Positions 1 through 13,994 of a DNA stretch of 64,000 nucleotides are shown piece after piece. Source of the DNA: Hyperoplus lanceolatus (taxonomy: Eukaryota; Chordata; Actinopteri; Uranoscopiformes; Ammodytidae); assembly GCA_026929865.2 (NCBI GenBank), contig CM049395.1:11535001-11599000 (forward strand). Direction: 5' to 3'. The notes below the pieces were generated by a model. The model was not told the DNA's origin. It worked only from the letters and a program-made list of their open reading frames with translations, and did not search any database. Each line of letters opens with the position of its first letter. Positions within the stretch are counted from its first letter, which is position 1. Made by a program: the position numbers and the translations under genes.

Positions 1-1699
1 TAGCACTCCCTTGAATCCCAAAATACAGAAAAAAATCTTTCACTGACCGTCTTCCCTCTTGCTTTGCCACACAGAAAAGCTTTTATTTCCCCCTGTCTGT
101 GGTGTTAGCATTGGTTTCTTGGTCAGGCTGGCTGGTTCAGCTGTTGCACAATTTGTGGGTCCAAGCAGGAGATCTAAATAGTCCCTCAAAGAGGTTTCTT
201 TAGTGTTGGGATTACACCGCTGCAATAAAAAGCAGCAATTATTGTCCTGACCATTTCAAACATGCGTCACATTCTGATCCTGAACAGGGTGGACATAAAC
301 AAGAGGATGGGCCTGAAGAGTGGAATGGTGGCATGAAGGAGGAGAAGAAAAGTCATCAAGTCAACAAGTCTTTTCCTTGATTTACCCCAAGAAGTCTGAT
401 AATGGACTGTACCAACTCCCCATTGTGGCAGGAGGCTGTGTGTCAAAACACTTGTCTCCTAATCGTATCGTCATCTGTATCAGCGAATGCTCTGACTCCA
501 CAACACTTTTGTTTATCCTCGGTCCAGACAGACTGTTTTTTTTCTTCTCTATGTTCGTATTGCTGCTAAAGGCTGTCATGGTGAAGTTATTGCACTAACG
601 GGGCACCAGGAGATGACATCAGTGTTTAAGGACGCGTGTTAACCTCTATGAAAAATGGTTGCTGCTATCTGTGTGTAAATCTGATGACGCTTTTGTGGAT
701 AGTAAGTCATCGTCAGCATATACGTCAGCCAGCTGGAGACATTTTTACCTTTCTGTAAATGCCATAGCCTATATGAACTGTTGGTTAGACAATGGACTAG
801 TACAGAACGTTAAAAAACTGAAAAAGGACCTGCAGAAATATGCTGGAGCATCGTTGATACAACCAGCCCAGCCAGACAAACAACACCCTCAACCCTATCA
901 ACCCCTCAGTCTTTCTGGCCATCCACAGCGAGTGCTTGACCTGCCCTGATGGTTGTCTGTGTATGATCTATGGCTGTAGTGTACTCCCCCAAGAGGAGAA
1001 GCCTTCTCCTGGATCCATGCCTCACACACTGAACAGCCCCCCAGTCTTCTTGACTCAGCTGAAACCGGATAGTTCAAAACAACACTAAGAGACATTAAAA
1101 ACTAACAACGCAATCGGCCCGTGCACTTTGTGGATCCCCCTGAAAAATCAGACACGTCATGTTCATCCGCCTCTGATGCACTTAATAGACAAACGCAACC
1201 GCATTGCGCACATGATCTGCTCTTTATCTTCCAGCAGACTCCCACATAACGCTGATGAAGAGAATAGCATTTCTGCGTAGTTCAACTTGTCAGCGTGGAT
1301 TTATGTGTGTGTGGTAATGAGGCAACCACGCTTGGCAAGTGGACTGAATTTGAAAAGAAAATGGTGCATGATTGTGAAAGTATGATCAGAAGAGCTTTTA
1401 TCAGTCTCACCTATCTCCTGAACATATTTGTGCTTGTGTGTATATGTGTGGTACAGTAATAGTTAAGCTAAACTGTGCCTCACCCTATATACCATCCATC
1501 CACCACACACTCAGCTAACCTTTGCTTTTTGGAGATGGGCTACAATGTGGTCGGCAGTGTAAGTACGAGCGAGAGCTGTTGTGATATGTTTGTGTGTTTG
1601 GCGTGGGAGGGAGGTTGTTGGATTAGGTTAGAGAGTTTTTGGCACCCACTCCATTGATTGATGGAGTAAATTGGGTGGGCCAGTGCTCACTGAAAGGAG

Positions 1700-1701
<2 letters not shown>
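1..1701. other. Non-coding, no gene recognised
   Basis: Only short, low-similarity reading frames are present and none shows a domain, splice pattern or repeat family I can name. The stretch belongs to the long gene-free interval downstream of irf8. Confidence 0.6.

Positions 1702-1762
<61 letters not shown>
1702..1762. repeat. (GT)n microsatellite
   Basis: An uninterrupted GT dinucleotide run of about 30 units. A second GT tract (1931-1984) lies 170 bp away. Confidence 0.95.
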
Positions 1763-1766
<4 letters not shown>

Positions 1767-1927
1767 ACGTCTGCCCGCAAACTGTCTGCTGTCGGATCGA
1801 TCCTTGCTTGGTTGTGGTCAGAGAAGACCTGCTACTGATAAAGCAAGCTCACACAGGCAGATACACGGACTAAATCCCCTCCATTGCAAGCATGTCAAAA
1901 ATATCTATATTTACCGGTCAAAGCTTG

Positions 1928-1930
<3 letters not shown>

Positions 1931-1975
<45 letters not shown>

Positions 1976-1984
1976 TGTGTGTGT
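1931..1984. repeat. (GT)n microsatellite
   Basis: GT dinucleotide run with a single TC interruption near its right end. Confidence 0.95.
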
Positions 1985-2349
1985 TACCAAAGGTTGGTGC
2001 ATGCAATATTGCTGAAGGCTCAATGTTTTACGAGGGGGGGGAGCACTTTGTCTGTTCTGTCTCTGTGTCAGGGTGACTTTACCACACTGATCTGGCTCAT
2101 TTCTTCCTCTCCCAGGCCTCCGAAAGGTTTTTCTCTCTATTCTTTATTCATCATGGAAGTGATTTTTGCCAAACCAAAAAAAAAGTCCCTCCTACACTGT
2201 TATTGTGTTCTCAACAATGATTTGAATGGACTTTGCCTTTGGATACTGGCCTCTTAACTGATAAAGCACAGTGATAAAAGTTAACTTCCTAAATTCCACT
2301 TCATCTTGTGATTATTCCCATAAATAAGCATGTAATATGGCTTTTGGAA

Positions 2350-3092
2350 TTAAAAGCTATAGTGCGTAACTTCTGTTGCCCCTATGAGGAGATCTGAGTA
2401 ATTACGACAACAATGACAACATTTACATGCGAGGCAATTCTAAGATATTTACCCTGTTAAAGTCATATTCTAAATAAGACATCACCATGTTAACAGCAGT
2501 TCTTGCTCACCTTAATGAGAATAAACTCATATTCAGAGTCAGCCATAATCAGAATAAAACATGTGGAGTATTCCCATCTTGATCACAATATTGTGGCATG
2601 TATACACCTTAATAGAATACATATTCCAATCTGTGTTTTTGCTGCTAGAGTGTGTTCACCTGCAACAAGGCTCCTTAAAAAAGCATTGTAATTTTTGGCG
2701 TATGAAACAATGCCAGACCACGCTAATGACATAAAGTGAGTTCATGTTCCATGGATAGGACAGGGATTATTACCTGACTCAATGCGTTGCTGTTTATTCA
2801 GAATATGCTGATTGACATGAAAATGGGATAATACCCCCGTAGCATACGCCTGTAAACACCATATATTTGGAATATTGTCTTAACCGGAGTACGGACCATT
2901 TGTATTTTTCTGAGCTCCTGAACCAGTGTCGGGGGGGACTACACCAGTTTGTAAACGATGCCATACTGAGACATACAGAGAGAGTTTTGTGGATCTGACA
3001 TGCTTAATGAACTTTGTGTCAGGTCGTTTGGTGATTGGCTCGACTGTAACCAACGTTCATTCATATGAAAAGGTCACGCACTGCAGCTTTAA
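2350..3092. mobile_element. TTAA-flanked non-autonomous DNA element (MITE)
   Basis: The left end reads TTAAAAGCTATAGTGCGTAA and the right end is its imperfect inverse (GCACTGCAGCTTTAA). TTAA is present at both boundaries, as expected for piggyBac-type target sites. No transposase coding is visible inside. The family name is unknown; the boundaries come from the inverted ends only. Confidence 0.6.
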
Positions 3093-4503
3093 GACATATT
3101 TATACTGTATGTATATGACACTGTACTTGGATACGGCAGTCTATCTCCCTTCATCTGTCTGTCCCATGTCTGGGTCCAGAGAGATGCTCTAACCACCGCT
3201 GTCTGTGTGGCCTCCTTTGTTGTAATGTTGGGCTGCTGTGGCCTTTCCAGAGAAACCACGGTGTGTCATAGCCACAGAAATAGAGCAGTGTTTACATCAC
3301 CTTAAACCCAGCCCGGCGCTTGTTTTGAAAGATGTTATGTGGTGAACTCTGTGGGAAAATGTTTCTTTGTCTTTGGGCTGGAAAAGAAATCACCAGGTGT
3401 ACACATAATATCCCACTACGGTTGAATTGACAGCGATCTCACATCACGAGGCTAAGTCCGAGGTTTTGACAGCTTACCCAAATATGTTTTTCGAAATGTA
3501 GCTGCTCTGTATTTATATATTCATTTCTATAGAAGTATTTCCCAATTGTATGTCACCGTGTTTAGTCGAAGGCGTATTAATGATGAGCCACTGCGTTCCA
3601 AGTCTGTTCAAGTAGGGTGCTGCTGTGGAGTGTAAGACTTTCATTTGGGTTTTATAGCATAGTGCAGGACTCCCCCTACAGGATACAAACTGCACTGCTA
3701 CTTAGAAAAAAACAGCATTGTCACACACACAAAAAAAAAACACAATAAAACAATCCATACCCATTAGGACACTGTCTGTATACTGAACCATGTGTTATGA
3801 AAGTCCACACATTTGTAACCAACAAGCAAAAGTGGGGAAATGATCCCCAACAAAAAATATTCTGCTGTAATCAATTATGACAATGAGAGAAAAACACAGA
3901 TCCTGTTTTACCTTGAAAAACTAAATCATGAGGTATCACATACACATAGCTAAATTGGGATTTCAAACTTTAAAAAAATTACTAATTTATGGACATATTA
4001 ATTGAGGAGATGAATACTTTTAAATTATATTTTAATTCTACTACTCCTACCTTCTAGTATCTCTGCCACTTCCACTACCTACGCTCACTACTATGACAAA
4101 CCGCTCTCGGCGTTGCCATGGCTCATGGTTTGGATGAGCGAGAGCGGCGATAAGTCTGAGTGTGCCTCCAACGTCTTGATGAGCGGCTGATAAGACATCA
4201 GGGGGTCAGATCTGAGTGGTCATCTCCTCTCCACTCACAGAGCCGGCCATAAATCCCATGACCGTGTCTGGGCGCTGTCAGGCCTTGCTGCTGCCCACCA
4301 GGGTTAAACCAACAGAGACGGGAGGCGGACAGACAGAGGGGAGGCCTGGGAAAACGCTGCTTTGTCTTCTTTACTGACAAGCAATACAACCGAGGAGGCA
4401 GCACCTTGGGGGTGACGACTAAAAAGAAATGTCTCTCACAGTGGACACAGTGGACACATTTCTGACACTCACGGCTGCAGAAAAGGTTTTATTCTAAGAT
4501 GCG
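3093..4503. other. Non-coding, no gene recognised
   Basis: I see no supported coding exon, RNA gene or named repeat here. Confidence 0.5.
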
Positions 4504-5446
4504 TTAAAGGTGGAGTCAGCGATTCAAGAGAACACTTGTAGTCAATGTTTTTTTTTGTCAAAATCAGTGAATATCTCCATATAATGCGCTACCTTAAGGC
4601 CAGGACACACCAACTACCCGAAAATGGTGACTGCCGATTCAGGGAGCTCCAGTCTTCCCGTCGCGGCCGAAAAAGTGCAAAGAACACACCAAACCGACTG
4701 TGCGGGATGTAATGTCTCCATAACAGCAGGCGGCGCTAATCTGTATTGTGGCCCGAAAAAATACGGAAGCCGGAAATGATGGGACGGCTCTCTAGACCAT
4801 AAACATAGATAGAAATACGTATTTATATTTATGGACCATAAAGAGCACAATTTTTAGCAAAGAGTGTCGAGCATGGTGTCGAGCAGTCAACAAGGGTTGA
4901 TGCATGTGAGTACTCGCTGAACGAAACAAACAAACACATTAAAATGATGGCTAACTGTTGTTAGCTGTTTGTGCTACCCGCCTCACTTCCGGGCTTCACT
5001 GATTCGCTAGCCCTCCACAAATCAAATTGCTCAAACTAAAAGACTGTCCGCCGCCGATTGAACATGTTCAATCAGCTCAAAAGAAGCCCGACGACATCAA
5101 CTACGACCAATTTCACGGCACACACCAAACAGATTCGTGTCTCCGTCCCCTCGAAACTCTACGACGGCGATTATCGGGCCGGTGTGTGCTGAAAAACAAT
5201 CCAGTGTTGATGCACAGCCTAGGCTCTGTAAACGGGCATGTTGCTAGCTTACGGTGGGCCCCATTCGTTTACATACCCTTAGTTTCTTTATACCTATGTA
5301 AGGAGCATAGGCTGTGTATTAATACCAGATTTATTTTTCATTAACAGTACGGACATTTCAGCGGATCGTTAGGTGATAATCACTGATTTTGACAACAATT
5401 TAGTTTGTCAACCAGCATTCTCCAGAATCACTGACTCCACCTTTAA
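4504..5446. mobile_element. TTAA MITE family 'GGTGGAGTCAGCGATT', copy 1, with internal insertion
   Basis: The left end is TTAAAGGTGGAGTCAGCGAT and the right end is its inverse (ATCACTGACTCCACCTTTAA), with TTAA at both edges. Internal landmarks shared with the other copies are the CAGCCTAGGCTCTGTAAAC block and the TTTGACAACAA block. The copy is about 570 bp longer than the one at 61356-61729 because another element interrupts it. Related copies or fragments lie at 16860, 17764, 32630, 44615, 53817 and 61356. Confidence 0.75.
4594..5190. mobile_element. Second DNA element inserted in the MITE
   Basis: This block is absent from sister copies of the surrounding MITE. It starts near GGCCAGGACACACCAA and ends near GGGCCGGTGTGTGC, which are imperfect inverted ends. 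GC-rich inverted segments continue inward. No clean target duplication could be defined, so the edges are approximate. Confidence 0.5.
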
Positions 5447-5912
5447 CTCATTTTGGTACAACACCACGCCCTGCCATTACATAGGTGATTTGCTTCCCAT
5501 GTAGTGACTTATTTTTACACTGCATCTGCTGCTCCGTCTTTCCCTTCCTCTTGGTTCCTCCATTCTTCCCTTAAGAGCCCAGTGGAGGCTTGAGTAGTGG
5601 AAGGCCTTTACCCAGGGCTAAAGATAGAGCCCCTCATAGAAACCTTCATCTATCACTCAGTGACAGTATTGTAACCAGGCCTAGAAGATCCTGCTACAGG
5701 TCCGACAAGTGGCTTGAGCAGTCTCCAAGCCCGCTGGACGGCCGCCAACGCACGGGAGGCGTGCGAGTAAACACAGCATAACCCTCATACTCAATCTAAT
5801 GCCAGAGCATGCAGGACAAAATGTATACAACGCCGCTGACAGCCGTTGAATAACACGATTCATTAGACTGGACTCGCACTGCACTGGTGCCACCAATGAG
5901 AAGACTCTGGTT

Positions 5913-5914
5913 GC

Positions 5915-5945
<31 letters not shown>

Positions 5946-5950
5946 TGTGT
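5913..5950. repeat. (CG)n(GT)n alternating purine-pyrimidine tract
   Basis: About nine CG units run directly into about ten GT units. The tract is perfectly alternating for roughly 38 bp, the sequence type that favours left-handed Z-DNA. Confidence 0.9.
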
Positions 5951-6921
5951 CGCAGTGTCCAAATGATATGTGAAACAGCAGAATCATAGTAACACAGGGA
6001 AAGATACAGTTACATGAAACAAACTCATGACAAGGAAAATCTTTTCTTTTTTTCCCTCCAGTGACTCCATAAAAAAAGCTCATGTTGTACGGCAGAGCAT
6101 TAATCAAAAAGCCATAACTGAATTTTAAATCGTAGCAGAGACCCCACATTTTCCAAAGACAGCAAATATGTCTGGCTGAATTTTTGGTAAAGTTTTTTAT
6201 AAAATGACGCACAAAGATATCTAGAATATTTTTCATGATGTAACGAAAACAGTGCAGCAATAAAAAAGCAATATAAGGCAATCAAATAAAAAAACATGGA
6301 GCTAAGGGTTTGAATATCTCGTTCATTGTAATTATCATATAGCTACTGTTTAATTATAGTCGGAACAAGTTGACACCCTTTATACAGAATAAGCGACCCT
6401 GTCAGAAGAAATGTATGGAGAGTATTTCGGTGGAAATCAAGGGTTTAATAGGGTTAGGTATAATGGTTTTGATATATTTAAATTCAATTATTTTGGATTA
6501 CATGGGAATAAATGTACGTATAGTGTCAAAGTGAAACTTTCACATCTTAACTAATGGTGGAATTTTCTAATAAGTACCAAGTGCAGTTAGTAAGATCAGA
6601 AATGCATGACACTGGATGATTCAGCTAAGCAGTGCGTATCTTAAGTTTATTTTTGTGATTCGTCACATAAATACCTGCTATAGTCATGTGTTGAAAGCAA
6701 AGTCCCCTCTTTTTTTCTCTCTTTTTCTCCGGTTATATCTCCTTATGATGAATCTTTATCGGATGTGTTCATGCTAAGGTGGATGAGGGAGTCAGAGAGA
6801 AAGAGTGGTGGAGTTTAGCCTGTGTGACCTGGTACTAATGCTCATAAAAGACAGCATTCTGCTGCCTCTAGTAATCCCTCTGAGACCAAAACACAAAGAT
6901 GTAGAGTATCCCTCTATGTCA

Positions 6922-6955
6922 CAATATGCGTGTATAAGCAGATACACGCATATTG
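6922..6955. repeat. Perfect 14-bp hairpin
   Basis: CAATATGCGTGTAT is followed by the 6-nt loop AAGCAG and then the exact reverse complement. There is no poly-T tract or coding context that would make it a terminator. Confidence 0.85.
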
Positions 6956-7574
6956 GGATATAACTTTATAATGAGTGTTTACTGGAAAAATAACATTAAG
7001 ATGAATGAAATATTTAAATACCATATAGCTTTGTTGTTTACTTAAGGGTTGTAATGGAGATTTGAATATAAATACTTACGCTTGATAATAAACAATCATT
7101 CAACAGTGCACGCCTTCCATTGTTACTGTTCATGAAAGTAAGAGTCCTTAAGAAAACTGCTGACATTGTGTTTTGGGACGCTCTTTCCAGTAAGAAGTGT
7201 TGCTTTTGAAATTTTAGCAACGCTGGCGATTTCAGCTTGTGGGTTAGCGCTTTGGTGCTGAGTGAAATATCCCATCCATTGGATAGATAACCATGGATTT
7301 ATAATACAACAAGGGTAAAATAAACTAATGAACATATCACTCTGTCTTATTGTATTAATGTATACAACCATATCCCTGCTAAACTGTTTACATTACTATA
7401 ATACTCACCTGTATCGTCAGCATTGTGAACTAAACATGGCAGAAAAAAAGAAAAGAGTGCATTTACATGTTGCAATTAGGCCTACATGTAGCACTTGTGT
7501 AATTATGCTTATTTGAAGCTAATGTACTTAAATAATTGTTGCTCTTCTGGGTTTTATACCCTCATGGTTGAATG

Positions 7575-7630
7575 CAGTTATTGGAAGTCGCTTTGGATAA
7601 AAGCTTTGGATAAATGCTGGATAAATAAAA
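7575..7630 (+). repeat. SINE/LINE-type 3' tail fragment
   Basis: The segment around GTCGCTTTGGATAAAAGC, followed by TAAATGCTGGATAAATAAA, resembles the conserved 3' tail shared by many fish SINEs and their partner LINEs. Only the tail is present. Identification is from memory of the motif, not from a search. Confidence 0.5.
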
Positions 7631-8976
7631 ATGAATACATAAATTGAAGCATGCTGAATCAACTGTAAATATCCACTCATGTATTTCAAGTGATCCATTA
7701 TTTATTCCAGCACTGTTTGCCCATGGCAACATTGCACAATTTCCTTTTTGCTTACAATTAAGTTTGACAGTCCAACTTGTATACAAATGTTGTGTGTTGT
7801 GTTCAATATTGCTTATTCAAAATATTTATATATATTTAAACATTGTTCTTAAGTGTCTGTCAACATTGCTTGTTATTCACCTTTGTGTCTTTGTCTTAGC
7901 TGTTATGTATCTCTACTTATCTCTTCCTTCTAGTTCTGATTTTGATTCTGTCCATTATTTTTTGTGCTAATTAACATTACTATGCTAATATGCTAAACTA
8001 AGTTGGTGAGCATGGTAAACATTTATACATGCTCAGCATTGCCATTTTGAGCATGTCAGCATGCTTACGTTAGCAATTAGCTCAAACACTGCTCAAATAA
8101 AAACTGAATAGGTGCATGTTGCTGCATTGCTAAATACCATTAGAGTCAGTGAAGTGAGTTTGTAGCAAACCAACTTTTGAAATGCAAAGCAATTACTTTT
8201 AGTGCTTTTGCATGTATAACAACAGACAAGCGAAACAAAAACACTCATAATTTCAAGTAAAGTCGTCCATCCTCCACGATCCCTCCACTTGCGAGGTGTA
8301 AATAAGACAGAAAATCACTACTCCCCAGCCAAACAGATGGATGCTCTCACAGTGCAGAAGGATTAGCAGAGTGATAAAAGTGCAAGAAATAAACGCAAGT
8401 ATGCATGCAGCCAGAGATAGAAGTCATTTCCTGGGAAAGAGAAAGAGAGGGGGGGGGGGGGGCGTGCTTCTCCAGCTCTCCCAGGAAGTGTGTTGATGTG
8501 GGAAAGGTGAGAGTAGAAAGCAGGTTGGGTTTAAGGGTTGGAGGTATAGGGTTATTATGGTTAGAGTGTGTTTGCCTGGAGCTGCAGTCAGTCTGACCAG
8601 TGATGGATGGACAGAGCAAGAAACAAAAAAGGGAGGTGGAGGAATAGGGGGGTCTATTACTGTTGTTGTGTTTTTGACGTATAGAGATTGGGTAGATCTT
8701 TGGATATTATAGGCCTACATACACATGGATTGCTAACTAAATATAATTTGAAGCACTTTTCCATAGTGAACTTTATAAGGAAGTAAATGCGCACGGGTGA
8801 TAGTGTGTGGGCAACCTTTTCTGGGTTCAGACGTGGGCAGGATCCCTCAGGGTCAAGATATCACCAGCTGGCATCAGCTCACCCAGAGCTCATCATCTCG
8901 AACTGCTTTTATTACAGGAAATTGCGTGTGGAATCACACCAATCTGTCTCTCTACGACATTGTACTGGGGGCAGGG

Positions 8977-9112
<136 letters not shown>

Positions 9113-9567
9113 ATTGTTTGTGAGCTCATGTATTTTGCAATGAGAACCAATTGGGTTAAATTTTAAATGTAGTGAGAATATTTTCCCAGGCTATATGTTG
9201 CCGATTCCAACTTCTTTAAAGGTCCGGTCAAGTGTTTACATTTCAGTTCAAAGATTAGATTAAATATAGGTAGGGTTGGATGGGAGTTGTAGTCACACAT
9301 AGCTAGATGACTTTGTTTTAGGTCAAGGTTATAATGAAGAAGTAACAAGCTTTTACCCTTAGGTTTTTGAGTCAGGATATGTGAGTGTTTGTGTTTGTGT
9401 ATGTCATGTATGTGCGTGTGGTCCTGCTGAAATGATAGATGTGTTAGAGGGGGTGGAGCGTGAGGCGGGGGCAGTAAACAGTGAGACATGCATGTAGGAG
9501 GTCTGGGTGCAGACTAAAGCCAGAGCTGTCAGGAACCCAGACAGATACACAGATAGATCCCATCCCT

Positions 9568-9690
<123 letters not shown>

Positions 9691-10130
9691 CACTTGATCT
9701 ACACAGCACCATAAACCGTCCCACCTATCAACCAAGCTAAATGACCATCAGACCAATACGCCATGGGTTCACCGAAGTGCTAAGGCCATCAAAATATATT
9801 CAAACCAATTGTGTCTTTACGTTTGCTAGATTCTTTTTACACTTTTGGATCATGGCAATGGTGCAATCTTTACTCTCTGCCATTAATGGCATTGGGTAAG
9901 TTTTTCATTACTTGAAACAGACCACTTAGGTTTCATTCCTTTTCATTTTTTTGAGGTGAATTTCGAAAGATCAGATGTACTTTGAGGGATGCTTGAAACG
10001 CATGATTGCAACCTCAGGGAAATACAGTATATACTGTAATGAAAAAGCCAACAAAAAAATTAAATTTGGACATACTGTAAATCTAAACAAAGATTAAAGA
10101 CAACAGAACAAGAGTGGTCTCAGAAATCGC

Positions 10131-10132
10131 AA

Positions 10133-10204
<72 letters not shown>

Positions 10205-10265
10205 ATGAAAGAAAGAAACAAACAAACAAACAAAGAAAGAAAGAAACAAAGAAAGAAAGAAAGAA
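10131..10265. repeat. (AAAG)n microsatellite
   Basis: A tetranucleotide AAAG array with AAAC and AATG variants. It is a polypurine tract on the plus strand. Confidence 0.95.
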
Positions 10266-12244
10266 AATAACTGGGTCGTTTATGGCTATCTTTATAAATA
10301 TAAATCTTAAAAATAAAAACATGATACTCATTAAACATGATTTTACCCAGTTTATTGTATCCAGTTATATATTTCTTAATTTGCAGTTGGAATGCAGTAA
10401 CATTCTGTTATTTTGGTTAGATACCTAATAATTAGGATTCATTATTCTGTATAGCTACTCAATACTTACAGTGTAAATATAAATACATTACAGTGTTTTG
10501 ATTTCTATTGGTTGACTACACATGTATAGTAACAGTTACCTTTATTACGCCACGATTAGAATTGTGCTAGAATTACATCAAATACATTTGAATAATTTGA
10601 GTGTGCTTCTGTGAGAACCGTGCGCAGAGAATGAGAATGAGGAGTCAAAATTGGTGGGAGCAGATCATATGACATGGTTTCTGCATCAGAGGTCATTACT
10701 GGGTCCACTTCTTTTGATAAGACATAAGCGTATATACATTATGGTTTTAGATTTTGTTGCAGAAGTCAACATCTAGCGTTGAAAAAAGTATCAGAGTAAA
10801 ACGAGAAAGTGCTAAAGCAGACTTACACTTGAGATGTGCTGAATAAAGAATTGAATCGCGATAAATGTTTGATGCCTTTTACGTATGCAACAGGTCACAT
10901 CACCAAGGTAATTTTTGTTGTTTGAATACAAACAATTGAGTCATCCAGTGAGCCCCCTCCCCCCAGCAAGATGGTTTACTGTGAGGGCTTTTTACTGCTG
11001 GACGGGGGGGGGGGGTGATTAAGCATGATCTGTGTTTGTATGAGTGCGTGTGAATATGTTTTGCGGTATGTCTGCATGAAGGTGGAAGTCACCCCTCTCC
11101 TGACCTTCTTTGCGTCCAAGGGTCATACATTGTTCAGGAGGATGCAGACACCCAGGGCTGATGGATGGCCGTTCACACTGTTTCCCTGCAGGGTTCACAT
11201 TTAGTCGGGGAAATCGTAACTCACCCCCTGGGAGAGGCTTGGAAAAAGGCAGACCAGGTCCCCTCTCGCTCAAGTTCTCCTGGATCCAGGATGCTATGAA
11301 GAGGCTTGAGAGCTCAGCTGCCTTGGCTGAGAGAGGTGGAGTAAATCTTCTGCCTGCAGCTGTCCCCTCTCCAAAAAACTCTACACAGTTGTACTGGGCT
11401 GAGGAGGACTAATAAGGCCGTATATGGAGCAAGCCAAAAATACAGCTTGTTTTTGTCGTTGATGCTTTATCGAGTGCACACTCATGTACACTAACGCATG
11501 TACACTAACACATGTTCTTTGTCATAAGATAATGTGATGACAGGGTGATATCACTCAAGAATCGGTCGAGTGTGGATGTGATTGATTGCGTCTTGAGTGT
11601 GAGTTGGAAAAGGCCAAATATTGCCTTAATTTTTATATGATTTGGACAACTTTGTGAACTTTGGACACAGCTACAGTGTATAACCCCTTTTTCAAGGTTC
11701 AAGGTCAGGTCAATCATACCATCGTGATCAACAAGTTCACACAGTGTTTTGCAACATCAAAATATAAGCGAAAACCCTATTTCCACGTGAGGCACCAGAG
11801 AAAAAACCCCTCTCTCATGAAAATATGCCCGTTTTAAACCACAAAAGGTACTCTCACATCCCCAAAACTTTGAAGGAACTCTCTCAATTTCATGTCCAAA
11901 ATAAATCATGAAAAACAACTTGAACTAGGTTTTTTTCTCACACAGCCATGAGGTGGACATGTGGACAATTTAAAGTCAGTGCTGGGAACTCTAAAATGAG
12001 CGCGAGCAGCAGTGTCTTCGCTATGAGACACGTTGTCCATTAGTTCCCTCCACTTTACTACATGATGACATCATAGGTCACTCCAGCTACCTAATGGGGC
12101 CAACCACCAAGACGGATGATTCCTTAGCTCAGTGCACGCCATCGCCACCCGCGCTCTCTGCCAAGTATTCAATTAGGGTCGGTGAGTAATTAGGTGTAGA
12201 TGAGGTATAGATCAGCGTTAGGCACGATGTGGAAAGTCTTGGAT
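10266..12244. other. Non-coding, no gene recognised
   Basis: AT-rich DNA with a short G-run near 11005-11014. The reading frame at 11110-11412 has no recognisable domain or splice context. Confidence 0.5.
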
Positions 12245-12343
12245 GTGTGTGCGTTTGTGTGTGTCTGTGTGTGTGTGTGTGTGTGTCTGTGTGTGTGTGT
12301 GTGTGTGTCTGTGTGTCTGTGTGTGTGTGTGTGTGTGTGTGTC
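12245..12343. repeat. (GT)n microsatellite with GTCT variants
   Basis: A GT-rich run broken at intervals by TCTG units, suggesting an older, partly decayed microsatellite. Confidence 0.95.
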
Positions 12344-13500
12344 CAGTCTTCCTGTCTTGAGTGACTTGGTAATAAAAAGTGTTTCTAAACAAGCCACGTA
12401 AACACTCAGGCAGACGTCTCTGGCTCCCCCAACATCTGCTTGTGTAGCTCATTCATTAGATCTACTGTTAACGGGAAAAGACAGGAGAGGAACATCAAAA
12501 CTATTCGAATATTTAAATCCCCAAATTATACAAATGCAATCCTGGGAAAATATGAACAAAACAAAACAAAAATCAAAAGGATATACAGAATATCTTGTGT
12601 GTAAGAATATATTGTGGTAAACTATAGTAAGTTTCTAGTATCAGTGTGTAGTGGTTTTATGTAATGACTGGTGTATAGATAAGATCAGACTTGAGACCAC
12701 AGCCTTAGTTAATGTGCGCACCTCCCCAGTGACTTTCCCTTAATAACCTCCAGTGAGACTCTAAAGTCTCTTTTGACAGCAGCGATCTCAGCGGCCTTAT
12801 CTATCATTTCCTGTTTGCTTTTCCTTTATGCTCAGCTGTAATTGTTGAAATAACGGCGGACATGACTGACAGAGAAGAGCACCGAGGTCAAGTTGATTTG
12901 CCACAACGTTGACAATACAGTCACATTGAAGCAGTAGGAAACAGACAAAGCAAAATTATACTAATGTATTTTACTGTATCATATTCTTGAGCTACATTTA
13001 TAGATTGTTATTGATGATGGTATAATCACTGTGCAAAGTCCATGTGCAACCTTTTCTGCAGGGCAATCATGAGAAAATATCTGTAAGTGTGTTGGTATGA
13101 CCCTCTTTAGGCTTTTAATGTAGCAGAAATAATAAATAAACAATTTGTCCAGAGAGCGCATGGATAGATACGATCTGCTTCTCCGGGAGTAATCACTTTG
13201 GAAAATGAGGGGATGGAATTGACTGTGGCGTGCATCAAGATAATAAAGTAAAGCCAAAGCCTCTTGTATAAAAATGTGTTTCGGAGACGTACATATAAAA
13301 CTATGAACATCCTGAATATGTGTATACAGTATACATGTATATACAGTATATCAAGGAAAAATACAATGTACTGTACGTGGCTACATACTGCACACTAGAC
13401 AGGAGGACTTGCAGGTTATCTTTTAATTTAGAGCGAAGCATTTCGCACACAGCATCACCAGGCTCCCACTGGGCACAGGAAGTGTACGGCCTTTTTCTGT

Positions 13501-13575
13501 ATTTAATATATACTGTATACATATATATGTATACATATATATGTGTATATATATATATATATATACACATATATA
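13501..13575. repeat. AT/TA-rich microsatellite zone
   Basis: Successive TATACATATATATG-type units merge into a pure TA run. A related, inverted TATACAGTATACATG segment lies at 13321-13350. Confidence 0.8.
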
Positions 13576-13981
13576 CATTTCTATATAAAAATTGATTGAT
13601 TCAAGATAATATTAAAGTCAGTGAGAATACAAGGAATACATCTAAAATAGAAGGAAAGGAAAAACTGCAAATACAACTCTTAAAATCTCAAAAAAACGAT
13701 TTCAAACATAAACTCACAAAATGAATATAGTGAAGTAAAACAACAATGCTGCAATTATGGAACAGTTGAGTGTAAAAAACTATTAGATAATCAGTGAGAA
13801 ATAGTTAAGCACTTTCCGTTAGCATCATAAAGGCTTTAATGTTTACATTCATGTGGTTCAAACCATATCATACTCACATTTAAATACTAGATATATGCTT
13901 TATTCCACTTATGTATTCTGAAACAAATATGTATGGAAACAAATGAATTGTGATGTGTAATACAACTGTGGCTTCACGTTG

Positions 13982-13994
13982 CCACTAGATGGCA
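13982..13994 (+). promoter_or_regulatory. Candidate CTCF core motif, plus orientation
   Basis: CCACTAGATGGCA fits the vertebrate CTCF core CCASYAGRKGGCR at every position. It lies 12 kb beyond the 3' end of irf8. A second perfect match in the opposite orientation lies at 63803-63815. Binding is inferred from the motif alone. Confidence 0.5.

Noticed and set aside
4728-4742. CTCF-like motif ACAGCAGGCGGCGC
   Set aside because: It departs from the core at two positions and lies inside a MITE insertion, so it was not listed with the two perfect matches.
5796-6281. 161-residue minus-strand open frame
   Set aside because: It runs through a dinucleotide microsatellite and has no domain or splice context.
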